From G963422595 sp963422595 (GTDB lineage Bacteria; Pseudomonadota; Gammaproteobacteria; UBA4575), in NCBI GenBank assembly GCA_963422595.1, contig OY730298.1, forward strand, positions 248,001-312,000: DNA of 64,000 bases, read 5' to 3'. Below, piece by piece: positions 1 to 8,187 of the stretch. The position numbers and the translations under genes are program-made. The notes beneath the pieces were generated by a model. It did not search any database, was not told the origin of the DNA, and worked only from the letters and a program-made list of their open reading frames with translations. How positions within the stretch are numbered: position 1 is the first letter of the stretch; every line of letters begins with the position of its first letter.

Positions 1-203
1 TCACGCAGGTGCAACTTGCGGATAAGTTAATCCATAATAAAATTGCCGAATTACAATGCAGCGATGCCGCGTACCTGGTCACCAGTAACGTTGGCTGCGC
101 ACTGCATTTTCGGACGCAGTTACGGCACCGCAACCAACCCATTGTCGTCTGCCACCCGATCAGCCTGTTGGCGCAACAACTGCTATACTCTGCACGTGCG
201 TGA
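1..203 (+). CDS. glcF: C-terminal end of a glycolate oxidase iron-sulfur subunit-like protein (partial)
   Basis: Only the last 67 or so codons are present; the reading frame is open to the left edge (first full codon at base 3) and ends with TGA at 201-203. The visible part ends with a SNVGC motif followed by an HPISLLAQQL tail. This resembles the second cysteine-rich (CCG-type) domain at the C-terminus of GlcF, which passes electrons from glycolate to the quinone pool together with GlcD and GlcE. A related lactate or heterodisulfide-type Fe-S subunit is possible. The end overlaps the proposed coq7 start by 8 bases. Family assignment is inferred from a short stretch. Confidence 0.6.
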   Translation, partial: TQVQLADKLIHNKIAELQCSDAAYLVTSNVGCALHFRTQLRHRNQPIVVCHPISLLAQQLLYSARA

Positions 204-837
204 TTATAACTTTATTGATCGCTTGTTGGCACAGGTTGGGCAGGGGTTGCGTACTGCGCTGGCAACCCCCAATGTGCAGTCTGCACCATCACCAGCCGAC
301 CGGATTAACTCGAAGACGGAGTTAAACCACGCCGATAAACGGCTTTCTGCGCAACTTATGCGCGTAAACCACGCTGGCGAGATTGCCGCGCAGGGGCTTT
401 ATCACGGGCATGCGTGCACCGCGCGCGACCAGATAATAAAACAAAAAATGCGCGCCTCGGCCGCCGAAGAGCAGGCTCATTTGAGCTGGTGTGAACAACG
501 ACTCGCGGAACTGGGGCATCGTCCCAGTGTACTGAATCCACTTTGGTATGTGGGTTCTTATGCCATCGGCGCGGCCACCGGCGCCTTGGGTGATAAATGG
601 AGTCTGGGGTTTATCTCGGAGACGGAACGACAGGTGGTGCAACACCTTGACAGGCATCTTGCGCGCCTGCCGAAGCGGGATGAGAAGAGTCGCGCTATCT
701 TGTCAAAAATGCGTGAGGATGAGGCCCGGCACGATAAGGCCGCGCAGGATGCCGGCGCACATGAGCTTCCAAAACCCGCCAGGTTGTTGATGGGCGCGGC
801 ATCGAAGGTAATGACTAATACCGCTTATTGGCTGTAA
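196..837 (+). CDS. coq7: Coq7 family demethoxyubiquinone hydroxylase
   Basis: Coq7 adds the hydroxyl group to 2-polyprenyl-3-methyl-6-methoxy-1,4-benzoquinol late in ubiquinone synthesis, at the inner membrane. The 213-residue product has the diiron carboxylate pattern: E62 in the HAGEIAAQ stretch, the E92xxH95 pair, a glutamate near 142-144 (ISETE) and E176xxH179 (EDEARH). A GTG at 196 is chosen as start because it gives an N-terminus (RDYNFIDRLL) like that of short proteobacterial Coq7; the frame stays open upstream to ATG 43, but that would overlap glcF almost entirely. The 8-base overlap with glcF suggests co-transcription. It converges on speD, and a hairpin covers both stop codons. Confidence 0.93.
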   Translation: MRDYNFIDRLLAQVGQGLRTALATPNVQSAPSPADRINSKTELNHADKRLSAQLMRVNHAGEIAAQGLYHGHACTARDQIIKQKMRASAAEEQAHLSWCEQRLAELGHRPSVLNPLWYVGSYAIGAATGALGDKWSLGFISETERQVVQHLDRHLARLPKRDEKSRAILSKMREDEARHDKAAQDAGAHELPKPARLLMGAASKVMTNTAYWL

Positions 838-860
838 CCGCCCCTAGTCGGGGCCGTTAC
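834..860. terminator. Shared hairpin across the convergent coq7 and speD stops
   Basis: GTAACCGCCCC (834-844) pairs with GGGGCCGTTAC (850-860) around the loop TAGTC, with a single C-C mismatch. Both convergent stop codons (coq7 TAA 835-837, speD TAG 844-846) lie inside the hairpin. There is no good U-tract on either side, so intrinsic termination is uncertain; it may instead stabilise both 3' ends. Confidence 0.45.
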
Positions 861-1731
861 GCGCATAAAATATGTCGTCCATTTCCTGTTTGAGCTGCTG
901 CCTGATGGCGGCTAACTGATGCGCCTGCAATGCATTTCTGTCGTTTCCAAACAGGTAGTTGTCTATGTTGAAATGGCGTAACAGCATTTTGGTATGAAAG
1001 ATGTTTTCCGACGCCAGGTTCATGTCTGTCATGCGGTACTGCTTGCTGATACGAGCCGATAAAAAATCCTGCATTGAGCGAATGTCATGATCGAGGTAAT
1101 ATTTCCGTCCGGCCGTGTCGCGCGTAAATCCGCGCACCCGATAGTCCAGTATCACGATGTCTGCGTCAAAACTGTCGATCAGATAGTTCAGGGCCTGCAG
1201 CGGAGATACGCGCCCACAGGTGGATATGTCCAGGTCGGCGCGAAACGTGTTAATGCCGTTACCGGAACGACACTCGGGATAGGTATGCGCCGTTACGTGG
1301 CTGGTATCCAGGTGCGCCATTGCCGATTTTTTTAACGCGCCGACTGCCACCTCCGCGCGCGCGTTGCGCCGGGAGGTAGCAGCGGCAGTCATCACTGGCT
1401 GTTCCGAGATCAGGCAGGCAACACTGGCACCACGTGGTTCATAGTCGTGCGTGGCTACATGTAAAATATTGGCGCCGATGATTGCGGCAACTTCGGCAAG
1501 TACCCGTTGTAAGCGTCGCGTGCCGTAGGTTGCATCTATATATTGCAGATATTCCCGTTGCTGCGTCGGCGTTTGCGTATAACGAATATCATAAAAATTA
1601 ATACTTAAGGTCTTGGTAATGTGGTTAAGCCCAGGTGCCTTGATGGCAGTATCTCTGTAGATGTCGTGGTTGCCGGAAGATTTGCCACGTCGGGTGGCGT
1701 TAGTTGTCAGCTTCCAGTATTGCATAATCAT
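844..1731 (-). CDS. speD: S-adenosylmethionine decarboxylase proenzyme
   Basis: SpeD decarboxylates S-adenosylmethionine to supply aminopropyl groups for spermidine. It self-cleaves at a serine to form its pyruvoyl cofactor. The protein matches the long gammaproteobacterial type (E. coli SpeD about 264 residues), including HLDTSHVTAHTYPE, DISTCGRVSPLQALNYL and DYRVRGFTRD. The cleavage serine would be S144. The residue before it is threonine, where E. coli has lysine. At 295 residues from ATG 1731 (or ATG 1725) it carries about 26 extra N-terminal residues, and a small insertion lies around 115-135. No later ATG, GTG or TTG lies before the conserved domain, so the extension seems real. Its start lies inside the osmC-like 3' end, so translation is probably coupled. 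Confidence 0.9.
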   Translation of the reverse strand: MIMQYWKLTTNATRRGKSSGNHDIYRDTAIKAPGLNHITKTLSINFYDIRYTQTPTQQREYLQYIDATYGTRRLQRVLAEVAAIIGANILHVATHDYEPRGASVACLISEQPVMTAAATSRRNARAEVAVGALKKSAMAHLDTSHVTAHTYPECRSGNGINTFRADLDISTCGRVSPLQALNYLIDSFDADIVILDYRVRGFTRDTAGRKYYLDHDIRSMQDFLSARISKQYRMTDMNLASENIFHTKMLLRHFNIDNYLFGNDRNALQAHQLAAIRQQLKQEMDDIFYARNGPD

Positions 1732-2122
1732 AGGATATATCTACGCTGCTACGTAACATTATTGCCACCGAGCAGTATTTTTGCATGGATAGCTCTACGG
1801 CGCGCTTTACAAACCTTGCGTTCAGATTTGTGCCGCCCACCACAAAGTGCAGGTGAACGTGGGTAAATACGGCTGGAATTTTGTCGGCACGTGTGGCTTC
1901 TATGGTGATGTGACAGTCTGCTACGGATTGTTGCGACTTTTGCAATATCTCTACCACGTCAAAGGCGCTGCATCCCCCCAGGCCTGCCAATACCATTTCC
2001 ATGGGGCGCGCCGCCAGATTCTGGCCACCATGGTGCGGCGGTCCATCCATCTGAATGGTGTGCCCACTGCCGGTTTCGGCTATAAACCGCCGCTGCCCTA
2101 TCCATTTAATTTGCACTTTCAT
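1700..2122 (-). CDS. OsmC/Ohr family protein (YhfA-like)
   Basis: This is a 140-residue OsmC-fold protein. Family members are small dimeric thiol peroxidases or related proteins with two conserved cysteines. Here these are the cysteine in GLGGCSAFDVVEIL and the one in QKYCSVAIML. ATG 2122 is preferred; an in-frame GTG at 2131 would add three residues. In Pseudomonas an osmC-like gene lies in the same neighbourhood as speD, coq7 and the crp-like vfr; here no crp-like gene is present. It overlaps the speD start by 32 bases, consistent with one transcript. The YhfA/OsmC-like subgroup is more likely than organic hydroperoxide reductase Ohr, but substrate cannot be read from the sequence. Confidence 0.85.
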   Translation of the reverse strand: MKVQIKWIGQRRFIAETGSGHTIQMDGPPHHGGQNLAARPMEMVLAGLGGCSAFDVVEILQKSQQSVADCHITIEATRADKIPAVFTHVHLHFVVGGTNLNARFVKRAVELSMQKYCSVAIMLRSSVDISYDYAILEADN

Positions 2123-2275
2123 GGTTATCACTCGTTATGCATAAGCCGGCCCACCGGGTAACACTGTCAATGCTGGCAATCTTTGTAACATAATGTCAAG
2201 CCACCAGAGCAGAAAATGGACTGGCAGCGGTGCCGGCACATATCAGGACGTGGTATAAATAATCACACCGGGTAA

Positions 2276-2304
2276 GTCACTATGCGGATATTTTCTGCTA
2301 TACT
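2276..2304 (+). promoter_or_regulatory. Probable rpoD promoter (extended -10)
   Basis: TGCTATACT at 2296-2304 is an extended -10 element; GTCACT at 2276-2281, 17 bases upstream, is a poor -35. A start near 2311 would leave a leader of about 48 bases before rpoD. The rest of 2132-2358 shows no gene. Confidence 0.45.
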
Positions 2305-2358
2305 TTTCAGTTTAGCTACATTAAGCTCCCAACGTTCTGGCTTCAAGGTTGGTATTGA

Positions 2359-4161
2359 ATGGACGAGACTCAACAATCCAGTATTAAACAGCTCATCGCA
2401 AAAGGTAAGGAGCAGGGCTTTCTTACTTATACCGAGGTAAATGATCATTTACCCAGCGGCATCGTCGATCCTGAACAAATCGAAGGTATCGTAAGCATGA
2501 TTAATGACATGGGCATTAATGTGCACGAACAAGCACCTGATGCTGATAGTCTGTTGCTTACCGATGATGCTGCTACGGATGACGACGTGGTGGAAGAGGC
2601 CGCGGCCGCACTGGCTACCGTGGATAATGAATTTGGCCGCACTACCGACCCGGTGCGTATGTATATGCGCGAAATGGGCATTGTCAACCTGCTGACTCGT
2701 GAAGGCGAAATTAAAATTGCCAGGCGTATAGAGGATGGCCTGCGTCAGGTGTTATCAGCGATTGGGCATTATCCGGCTACCATAGAAAAATTGTTGGCTT
2801 TCTACGCCAGCGTGAAGTCCGAAAAGCTGCGTTTAACTGACATTATGGTTGGTTTTGTTGATCCGAATGAAAATGCCAACGTGGTGCGCCCCCCCTCTAC
2901 ACCGGCAAACCAGGCTAAAAAAAATGAAAAAAACAAAAACGATGATGAACCGGATACCGGTCCCAGCCCTAAAGAGGTGCGTGCCTATTTCAGGAAAATG
3001 GAGAGGCTTTACACCAGGCTTTGCAGTGCCAGTAATAGCTCTAAAAAACGCAGCAAGCTGCGCGAACAGCTTGCGCAGCACTTCACTCACGTCAAGCTGG
3101 TGCCGAAACTGGTAGATCTGCTTACCACTGATCTGTGTAATATGGTGGATCGCATCCGTGCGCATGAACGACTGATCATGCAGGTTTGCGTGCGTGAGGC
3201 AAAAATGCCGCGCGCGAAGTTTGTGCAAACATTTACCAGTAATGAGACCAACACGGAATGGGTTGCTGCACATGCCAAATCGCGCGCGAAATACAAAAAA
3301 CGCCTGCTCAGTCTGGAGTCTGTAATTGTAAAGGAGCAGGAACGACTTGTTGCCGTTGAAAATGAGACTGGCCTGACTATAAGCGAGATCCGCGACATTA
3401 ATCGCCGTATGTCGACTGGTGAAGCCCAGGCGCGGCGCGCCAAGAAGGAAATGGTTGAGGCTAATCTGCGTTTGGTTATTTCCATCGCCAAGAAGTACAC
3501 TAACCGGGGCTTGCAGTTTCTGGATCTGATTCAGGAGGGTAACATCGGTTTGATGAAGGCCGTGGATAAGTTTGAGTACCGTCGTGGTTATAAATTTTCT
3601 ACCTATGCCACGTGGTGGATCCGGCAGGCCATTACCCGTTCGATTGCGGATCAGGCGCGCACTATTCGCATCCCCGTGCATATGATTGAAACTATAAATA
3701 AGCTGAATCGTATTTCTCGTCAGATGTTGCAGAAAATGGGGCGTGAACCTACTCCGGAGGAGTTGTCTGAACGTATGGAAATGCCCGAGGATAAAGTGCG
3801 CAAGGTCTTAAAAATTGCCAAGGAGCCAATTTCTATGGAAACCCCGATAGGCGATGATGAGGATTCTCATCTTGGTGATTTTATTGAAGATTCAACCGTC
3901 GAGTCGCCAGTCGATTCCGCTGCCTTTGAGGGCTTGGGTGAGGCTACGCGCGGGATTCTGGCTTCCCTTACGCCGCGTGAGGCTAAGGTGTTACGTATGC
4001 GTTTTGGTATTGATATGAATACCGATCATACGTTGGAAGAGGTGGGTAAGCAGTTTGACGTGACGCGCGAGCGTATTCGCCAAATCGAGGCGAAGGCCTT
4101 GCGCAAATTAAGGCACCCAAGCCGTTCGGAACAATTACGCAGTTTTCTTGAAGCAGAGTAG
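2359..4161 (+). CDS. rpoD: RNA polymerase primary sigma factor RpoD (sigma-70)
   Basis: This is the housekeeping sigma factor that directs core RNA polymerase to -35/-10 promoters. Domains in order: region 1.1 (about residues 1-75), region 1.2 (TDPVRMYMREMG), a long non-conserved region rich in charge with a lysine/asparagine run near 195, region 2 from about 366 (ANLRLVISIAKKY, DLIQEGNIGLMKAVDKFEY, STYATWWIRQAI), region 3, and region 4 ending in VTRERIRQIEAKALRKLRHP near 565-585. At 600 residues the length is normal for gammaproteobacteria. The frequent partners rpsU and dnaG are not upstream. A tRNA gene follows 28 bases after the stop with no terminator between, so it may share the transcript. 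Confidence 0.98.
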   Translation: MDETQQSSIKQLIAKGKEQGFLTYTEVNDHLPSGIVDPEQIEGIVSMINDMGINVHEQAPDADSLLLTDDAATDDDVVEEAAAALATVDNEFGRTTDPVRMYMREMGIVNLLTREGEIKIARRIEDGLRQVLSAIGHYPATIEKLLAFYASVKSEKLRLTDIMVGFVDPNENANVVRPPSTPANQAKKNEKNKNDDEPDTGPSPKEVRAYFRKMERLYTRLCSASNSSKKRSKLREQLAQHFTHVKLVPKLVDLLTTDLCNMVDRIRAHERLIMQVCVREAKMPRAKFVQTFTSNETNTEWVAAHAKSRAKYKKRLLSLESVIVKEQERLVAVENETGLTISEIRDINRRMSTGEAQARRAKKEMVEANLRLVISIAKKYTNRGLQFLDLIQEGNIGLMKAVDKFEYRRGYKFSTYATWWIRQAITRSIADQARTIRIPVHMIETINKLNRISRQMLQKMGREPTPEELSERMEMPEDKVRKVLKIAKEPISMETPIGDDEDSHLGDFIEDSTVESPVDSAAFEGLGEATRGILASLTPREAKVLRMRFGIDMNTDHTLEEVGKQFDVTRERIRQIEAKALRKLRHPSRSEQLRSFLEAE

Positions 4162-4189
4162 ATTTTCATTCCTGTGTCTGTATCTCAAG

Positions 4190-4266
4190 GGGCCCGTAGC
4201 TCAGTTGGTCAGAGCAGAGGACTCATAATCCTTTGGTCGTAGGTTCGAGTCCTACCGGGCCCACCA
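4190..4266 (+). tRNA. ileX: tRNA with CAU anticodon, probably tRNA-Ile2 (lysidine type)
   Basis: A full cloverleaf can be drawn: acceptor GGGCCCG (4190-4196) with CGGGCCC (4256-4262), D-arm GCTC/GAGC, anticodon arm GAGGA-CTCATAA-TCCTT, T-arm GTAGG-TTCGAGT-CCTAC, discriminator A and an encoded CCA (4264-4266). The anticodon is CAT, which fits elongator Met or AUA-reading Ile2. Ile2 is favoured because the CAG(N)GACTCATAATC..TTGGTCG stretch resembles E. coli tRNA-Ile2, and in E. coli ileX also lies close to rpoD. A tRNA classifier would settle the identity. Confidence 0.9.
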
Positions 4267-4359
4267 GTAACGTCGGTTGGCTGTAGAGTTAGAGGTTTTT
4301 ACTCCGGCACTGGTGAGCCCTGTTTGCCATTGATCTGGCGCCGCTATGCTGGTGATGCT

Positions 4360-5124
4360 TTATTGTTTTAGCCGATAGCCGGTCTTGAATATCCACCATA
4401 CGATGATGAGACTGCCGGCTGTAAATAGTAGTACTATGAATAAGCTGACCCCAGGGCTGACGTCCGCGACTTCGTAAAAACTCCAGCGAAAACCGCTTAC
4501 TAAATATACTACTGGATTGAACAGGCTTACGGTTTGCCAGACCGGGGGCAGCATGTCAATGGTGTAGAAACTGCCGCCCAGGAATACTAATGGCGTGATT
4601 ATCAGCATGGGAATGAGTTGCAGTTTTTCAAAATTGTCGGCCCAAAGCCCGATGATGAATCCGAGCAGGCTGAAGGAAATGCAGGTTAGTAGTAGAAAGC
4701 CGAGCATCCACACGGGATGTGCAACGTTAAGCTCGACAAAAAACCCTGCGGTCGCCAGAATAATGGCGCCTATCAGTAAGGATTTGGTGGCTGCCGCACC
4801 AACGTAGCCTATCAGAATTTCAATAAACGACACTGGCGCCGATAATAGTTCATAAATGGTGCCGGTGAAGCGCGGAAAATAAATACCGAAAGAGGCATTC
4901 GCGACGCTCTGCGTGAGCAAGGCGAGCATCATCAAACCGGGCACAATAAAGGCCCCGTAAGAAATACCTTGCACGGTTTCTATGCGTTCCCCGATGGCCG
5001 AACCAAATACCACAAAGTACAGCATGGTAGAAATAACCGGCGCCGCAAAACTCTGCATCACTGTGTCCCAGGCGCGCAACATTTCGTATTTATAAATCAC
5101 CCGCACGGCATGAGTATTTATCAT
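4360..5124 (-). CDS. ABC-2 type transporter permease (YadH-like)
   Basis: This 254-residue integral membrane protein has about six hydrophobic segments and the ABC-2 permease pattern (IVPGLMMLALLTQSVANASFGIYFPR, GTIYELLSAP, PLVFLGGSFYTIDMLPP). These features are shared with E. coli YadH. It overlaps the upstream ATPase gene by four bases, so the two are one translational unit forming an exporter. The substrate is unknown; relatives are annotated for drug, polysaccharide or lipid export. Confidence 0.88.
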   Translation of the reverse strand: MINTHAVRVIYKYEMLRAWDTVMQSFAAPVISTMLYFVVFGSAIGERIETVQGISYGAFIVPGLMMLALLTQSVANASFGIYFPRFTGTIYELLSAPVSFIEILIGYVGAAATKSLLIGAIILATAGFFVELNVAHPVWMLGFLLLTCISFSLLGFIIGLWADNFEKLQLIPMLIITPLVFLGGSFYTIDMLPPVWQTVSLFNPVVYLVSGFRWSFYEVADVSPGVSLFIVLLFTAGSLIIVWWIFKTGYRLKQ

Positions 5125-6035
5125 TCGCTGTTTACCAGGTTGATAAAGATGTCTTGCAGGGAGGTCTGTGAGGTAACAATGTCTTTAAGCGATAGTTCGG
5201 CGTGCTCTAAGGCACGTAGTAATTCGGCGATGCCCGCAGGCGCGCTGTATGTGTACGTGAGCCGCGTGCCTTGCGGTGATAATTCCAGCGCCCAGGGGGA
5301 TAAAGATTCAGGAATTACTGTTATCGCCTGTTCTAACTCGATGACCATTTGACGCTTGCCCAATTCATGTTTCAGCTTTTCTTTGTCGTCAATAATCAAT
5401 AATTTACCTTTGTTGATCACGCCGACACGGTCAGCGATGGCTTCGGCCTCTTCTATGTAGTGTGTGGTTAAAATAATCGTGACGCCAGATTGTCGCAGTC
5501 GTGCCACGATGTTCCACATGTTTTTGCGCAATTCAACGTCTACGCCAGCGGTGGGCTCGTCTAAAAATAATATGCGGGGTTGGTGGGATAATGCCTTGGC
5601 AATCAGTACGCGGCGCTTCATGCCGCCTGATAACAGCATGATTTCACTGTCTTTTTTATCCCAAAGGGATAAATCTTCAAGTAGCCGTTTGAGGTAGACG
5701 GTATCGGGACTCTTGCCAAATAACCCCCGACTGAAACACACTGTATTCCACACGGTGTCGAACATGCCCAGGGTGAGTTCCTGCGGCACCAGTCCGATCA
5801 TGCTGCGGGTAATGCGATATTTGTCGGTGATGTCATGCCCGTCTACGGTTACTGAACCTTCACTACTATTTACAATTCCACAAATTATTGAGATTAACGT
5901 GGTTTTTCCGGCGCCGTTAGGGCCAAGTAAAGCCAGGATTTCACCTGCGCGAACGTCTAAATTTATGTTGCTAAGTGCGCGCTGTCCGCTGGCGTAGACT
6001 TTGGATAAATTGGAGATTGAAATTATTGAGCGCAT
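5121..6035 (-). CDS. ABC transporter ATP-binding protein (YadG-like)
   Basis: This is the ATPase partner of the ABC-2 permease downstream. Walker A GPNGAGKTT lies at residues 38-46, the signature LSGGM at 135-139, Walker B ILFLDE at 155-160, and the switch histidine in LTTHY near 191. At 304 residues it matches E. coli YadG (about 308). The C-terminal 80 residues after the nucleotide-binding domain are the variable tail typical of this subfamily. The start is ATG 6035. Upstream (6036-6338) is a gene-free stretch facing the divergent UPF0324 gene. Confidence 0.9.
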   Translation of the reverse strand: MRSIISISNLSKVYASGQRALSNINLDVRAGEILALLGPNGAGKTTLISIICGIVNSSEGSVTVDGHDITDKYRITRSMIGLVPQELTLGMFDTVWNTVCFSRGLFGKSPDTVYLKRLLEDLSLWDKKDSEIMLLSGGMKRRVLIAKALSHQPRILFLDEPTAGVDVELRKNMWNIVARLRQSGVTIILTTHYIEEAEAIADRVGVINKGKLLIIDDKEKLKHELGKRQMVIELEQAITVIPESLSPWALELSPQGTRLTYTYSAPAGIAELLRALEHAELSLKDIVTSQTSLQDIFINLVNSE

Positions 6036-6338
6036 GACGTCAAGCGATAAAATTCTGGTGGTTGGCAGTTGCGGTAAAGAGCTATGTTACCGAAGTTATG
6101 TGACGACTCATAATCAGGGCCTGTGCGCCGCTGCCTGAAGGTACGTCAGTGTTTGCCGCGTTGCCGCTTACATGACCCAACCGGAGGATACGCCTCCGCT
6201 GGTTTCGGCACTGGTTGTTATGCGCCGTTATCGCTCTGGTGTCTGTCTGTAATAAGCAAAGACGATGGGGTTATTTTTGTTATTATTTATGCGCGGCCGC
6301 GGAGTTAATGTAACGATAGAGAGCGGGGGAGTTATTTT
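6036..6338. other. Gene-free divergent intergenic region
   Basis: No coding region was found here. The stretch must hold promoters for the ABC exporter (leftward) and the UPF0324 cluster (rightward), but no clear -35/-10 pair stands out. A short inverted repeat, CGGAGG-ATACG-CCTCCG, lies near 6181-6197 without a T-tract. A strong ribosome binding site, GGGGGAG (about 6325-6331), precedes ATG 6339. Confidence 0.5.
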
Positions 6339-7919
6339 ATGATCTATACCAAAAAATCATCCGCGCTATGTGTGATGGGTTTCTTCATGTTGGGTATCTG
6401 GGCTTTGGCCGAAACCAATATTTTAGCTGTGTATATCGGGCATCTGGGTGGATCTGGCTATAAATATTTTGGGGAGATTACGTCGCTGCCTTTGTATTTT
6501 GGGATTTTTTCTGTGGCGTTCGGCACGTGGCAATGGTTCGGCACTCATAAAGAGGGGGCTTTTGATTATTATCTGTCCACTATTGCGGGTGCCATGTTCA
6601 TTTTATTAATTACGATGTTGGTGCGCTGGTTTCTGGCCCCCGAGGTAGCGGTAGTCAGCAAGTCTATGGGGGAAATTGGAGGTACTGGCAAGCATTTACA
6701 TACTATATTAGGGTTGAATTACGTGGTGTTGGGCATTTTAACCGGCATCATCGTGGTTAATGTTTTCAGGATTCCGCATTGGGCAAAGAACGGCGTGAGG
6801 TTGTCGCGTCTTGGATTAAAAACCGGGGTTATTTTGCTGGGCACTCTGTATAGTGCCGCGGAACTTAGAAACCTTGGCGCCTTGTCCATTGTTATGATTG
6901 GTTTTTTCGTGCTCGGTTCGGTCGGGCTGGTGCTGTGGCTGGGCGCACGTATGAAAATTCCCAGCTCTATGGGGGGAGTGCTCTCCGCCGGCATGGGGGT
7001 TTGCGGAGTCTCCGCGACCGTGGCTTCAGCACCTGTGGTGCAAGCGAAGTCTATAGAAATTGCTTATACCATTGGCACTATCTTGCTATGGGGGGTGATA
7101 TGTATGTTTGTATTCCCCATGGTGGGCCATTTGTTAGGCATGTCCCACGTGCAATTCGGCGCCTGGGCAGGTACGGGAATATTAAATTCGGCGCAAGTTG
7201 CGGGGGCGGCACTTGCCTATCAGCCGGACGGTATTGAGACGCTTAAGGTCGCGGAGATTTTCAATATTACCCGAGTGCTTATTTTGCCGATTATCGTGTT
7301 GTGGCTGGCAATCTGGTATGTCAAAAAAGAGGACGTGGTCTCAACACGTGTGAACGTGGGAAAGGTGATGTTTGGAAAATTTCCGGTTTTCGTGTTGGGC
7401 TTTATCTTGTTGTTCGCATTGTCTACTACCGGTATGTTCGCGCCGGCGAATCATTATAAAGGCAAGTACTTTGGTAATACTGCGGCGACCGGTTTTGATG
7501 AGGAGAATTTGTTGCGGCCGGGGGAGATCGCGTTATTGACAAGTGAAGCTGATAAGGTGCAACGACAAGACCGTGAGCAGGCACTGCAACGATTGGTGGA
7601 GCACGGCAAAGTCATGAGCATTGAGGATGACGATACTTTGCGCGGTTTGGTGAATGCCGGGGTGCTTTCTAAAAAGGCCAGCCGGGTGCTCAGAAAATCG
7701 CATAAGGCGGTGCGCCACACGGCTAATAAGATTAAGGCGTTTCGTAATTGGATTACGTGGTTATTTGCCTTTGGCCTGGTTGGGCTCGGCATGCAAATTA
7801 CGGTTTCCGCAATGCGCCAGGCGGGAGGCCAACCAGCGGTAATTGGTGGCATTGTAGGTTTGGTTAAGGCGGTATTATCTTTGGTGGTGGTGATGCTGTT
7901 GATTTCAGAAACTATTTAG
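6339..7919 (+). CDS. UPF0324 / YeiH family putative sulfate exporter, enlarged form
   Basis: This multi-spanning membrane protein (about 11-12 hydrophobic segments) carries family hallmarks: SSMGGVLSAGMGVCGVSATVASAPV around residues 208-232 and TGILNSAQVAGAA. Members are annotated as putative sulfate exporters; the transported substrate is not firmly known. It has 526 residues against about 350 in E. coli YeiH. Part of the excess is extra N-terminal hydrophobic sequence. The rest is a hydrophilic, strongly charged insertion at roughly residues 370-467, just before the last two membrane segments. A well-spaced GGGGGAG site supports ATG 6339. The gene is followed closely by a 42-residue membrane protein, then a universal stress protein and an SRPBCC protein, all on the same strand. 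Confidence 0.85.
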   Translation: MIYTKKSSALCVMGFFMLGIWALAETNILAVYIGHLGGSGYKYFGEITSLPLYFGIFSVAFGTWQWFGTHKEGAFDYYLSTIAGAMFILLITMLVRWFLAPEVAVVSKSMGEIGGTGKHLHTILGLNYVVLGILTGIIVVNVFRIPHWAKNGVRLSRLGLKTGVILLGTLYSAAELRNLGALSIVMIGFFVLGSVGLVLWLGARMKIPSSMGGVLSAGMGVCGVSATVASAPVVQAKSIEIAYTIGTILLWGVICMFVFPMVGHLLGMSHVQFGAWAGTGILNSAQVAGAALAYQPDGIETLKVAEIFNITRVLILPIIVLWLAIWYVKKEDVVSTRVNVGKVMFGKFPVFVLGFILLFALSTTGMFAPANHYKGKYFGNTAATGFDEENLLRPGEIALLTSEADKVQRQDREQALQRLVEHGKVMSIEDDDTLRGLVNAGVLSKKASRVLRKSHKAVRHTANKIKAFRNWITWLFAFGLVGLGMQITVSAMRQAGGQPAVIGGIVGLVKAVLSLVVVMLLISETI

Positions 7920-7929
7920 GAGCTCTGGT

Positions 7930-8058
7930 ATGGATGAGGATGCGCAAAAATTCGATCGAGGCTCTGCCTTGTCTGTATTTAACAATGATCGGGCAGAGGA
8001 TTTCATCGCGTTAATTCTGGCTTTGGCAATCGCGCTTTTAGTGTATCTGGCATATTAG
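7930..8058 (+). CDS. 42-residue single-span membrane protein
   Basis: ATG 7930 starts ten bases after the UPF0324 stop and is preceded by TAGGAG (7917-7922), a good ribosome binding site that overlaps the upstream stop. The product has an acidic N-terminus (MDEDAQKFDRG), a short polar stretch and one C-terminal hydrophobic helix (FIALILALAIALLVYLAY) ending at the stop codon. It looks like a small accessory subunit of the transporter. I recognise no named family. The spacing, ribosome binding site and membrane-helix composition argue that it is real. Confidence 0.7.
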   Translation: MDEDAQKFDRGSALSVFNNDRAEDFIALILALAIALLVYLAY

Positions 8059-8187
8059 GAAGGCTATTGGCGAACTGTGTCGGACAGCTACGCTGGCGAT
8101 GACGCGCGCTTTGCGGTATTCCCTGGCCGGTTTTGTCACCGACCCCCAACCGGTGTTGAAAACCAGGTAGTTATTACGCTGTAAAGA

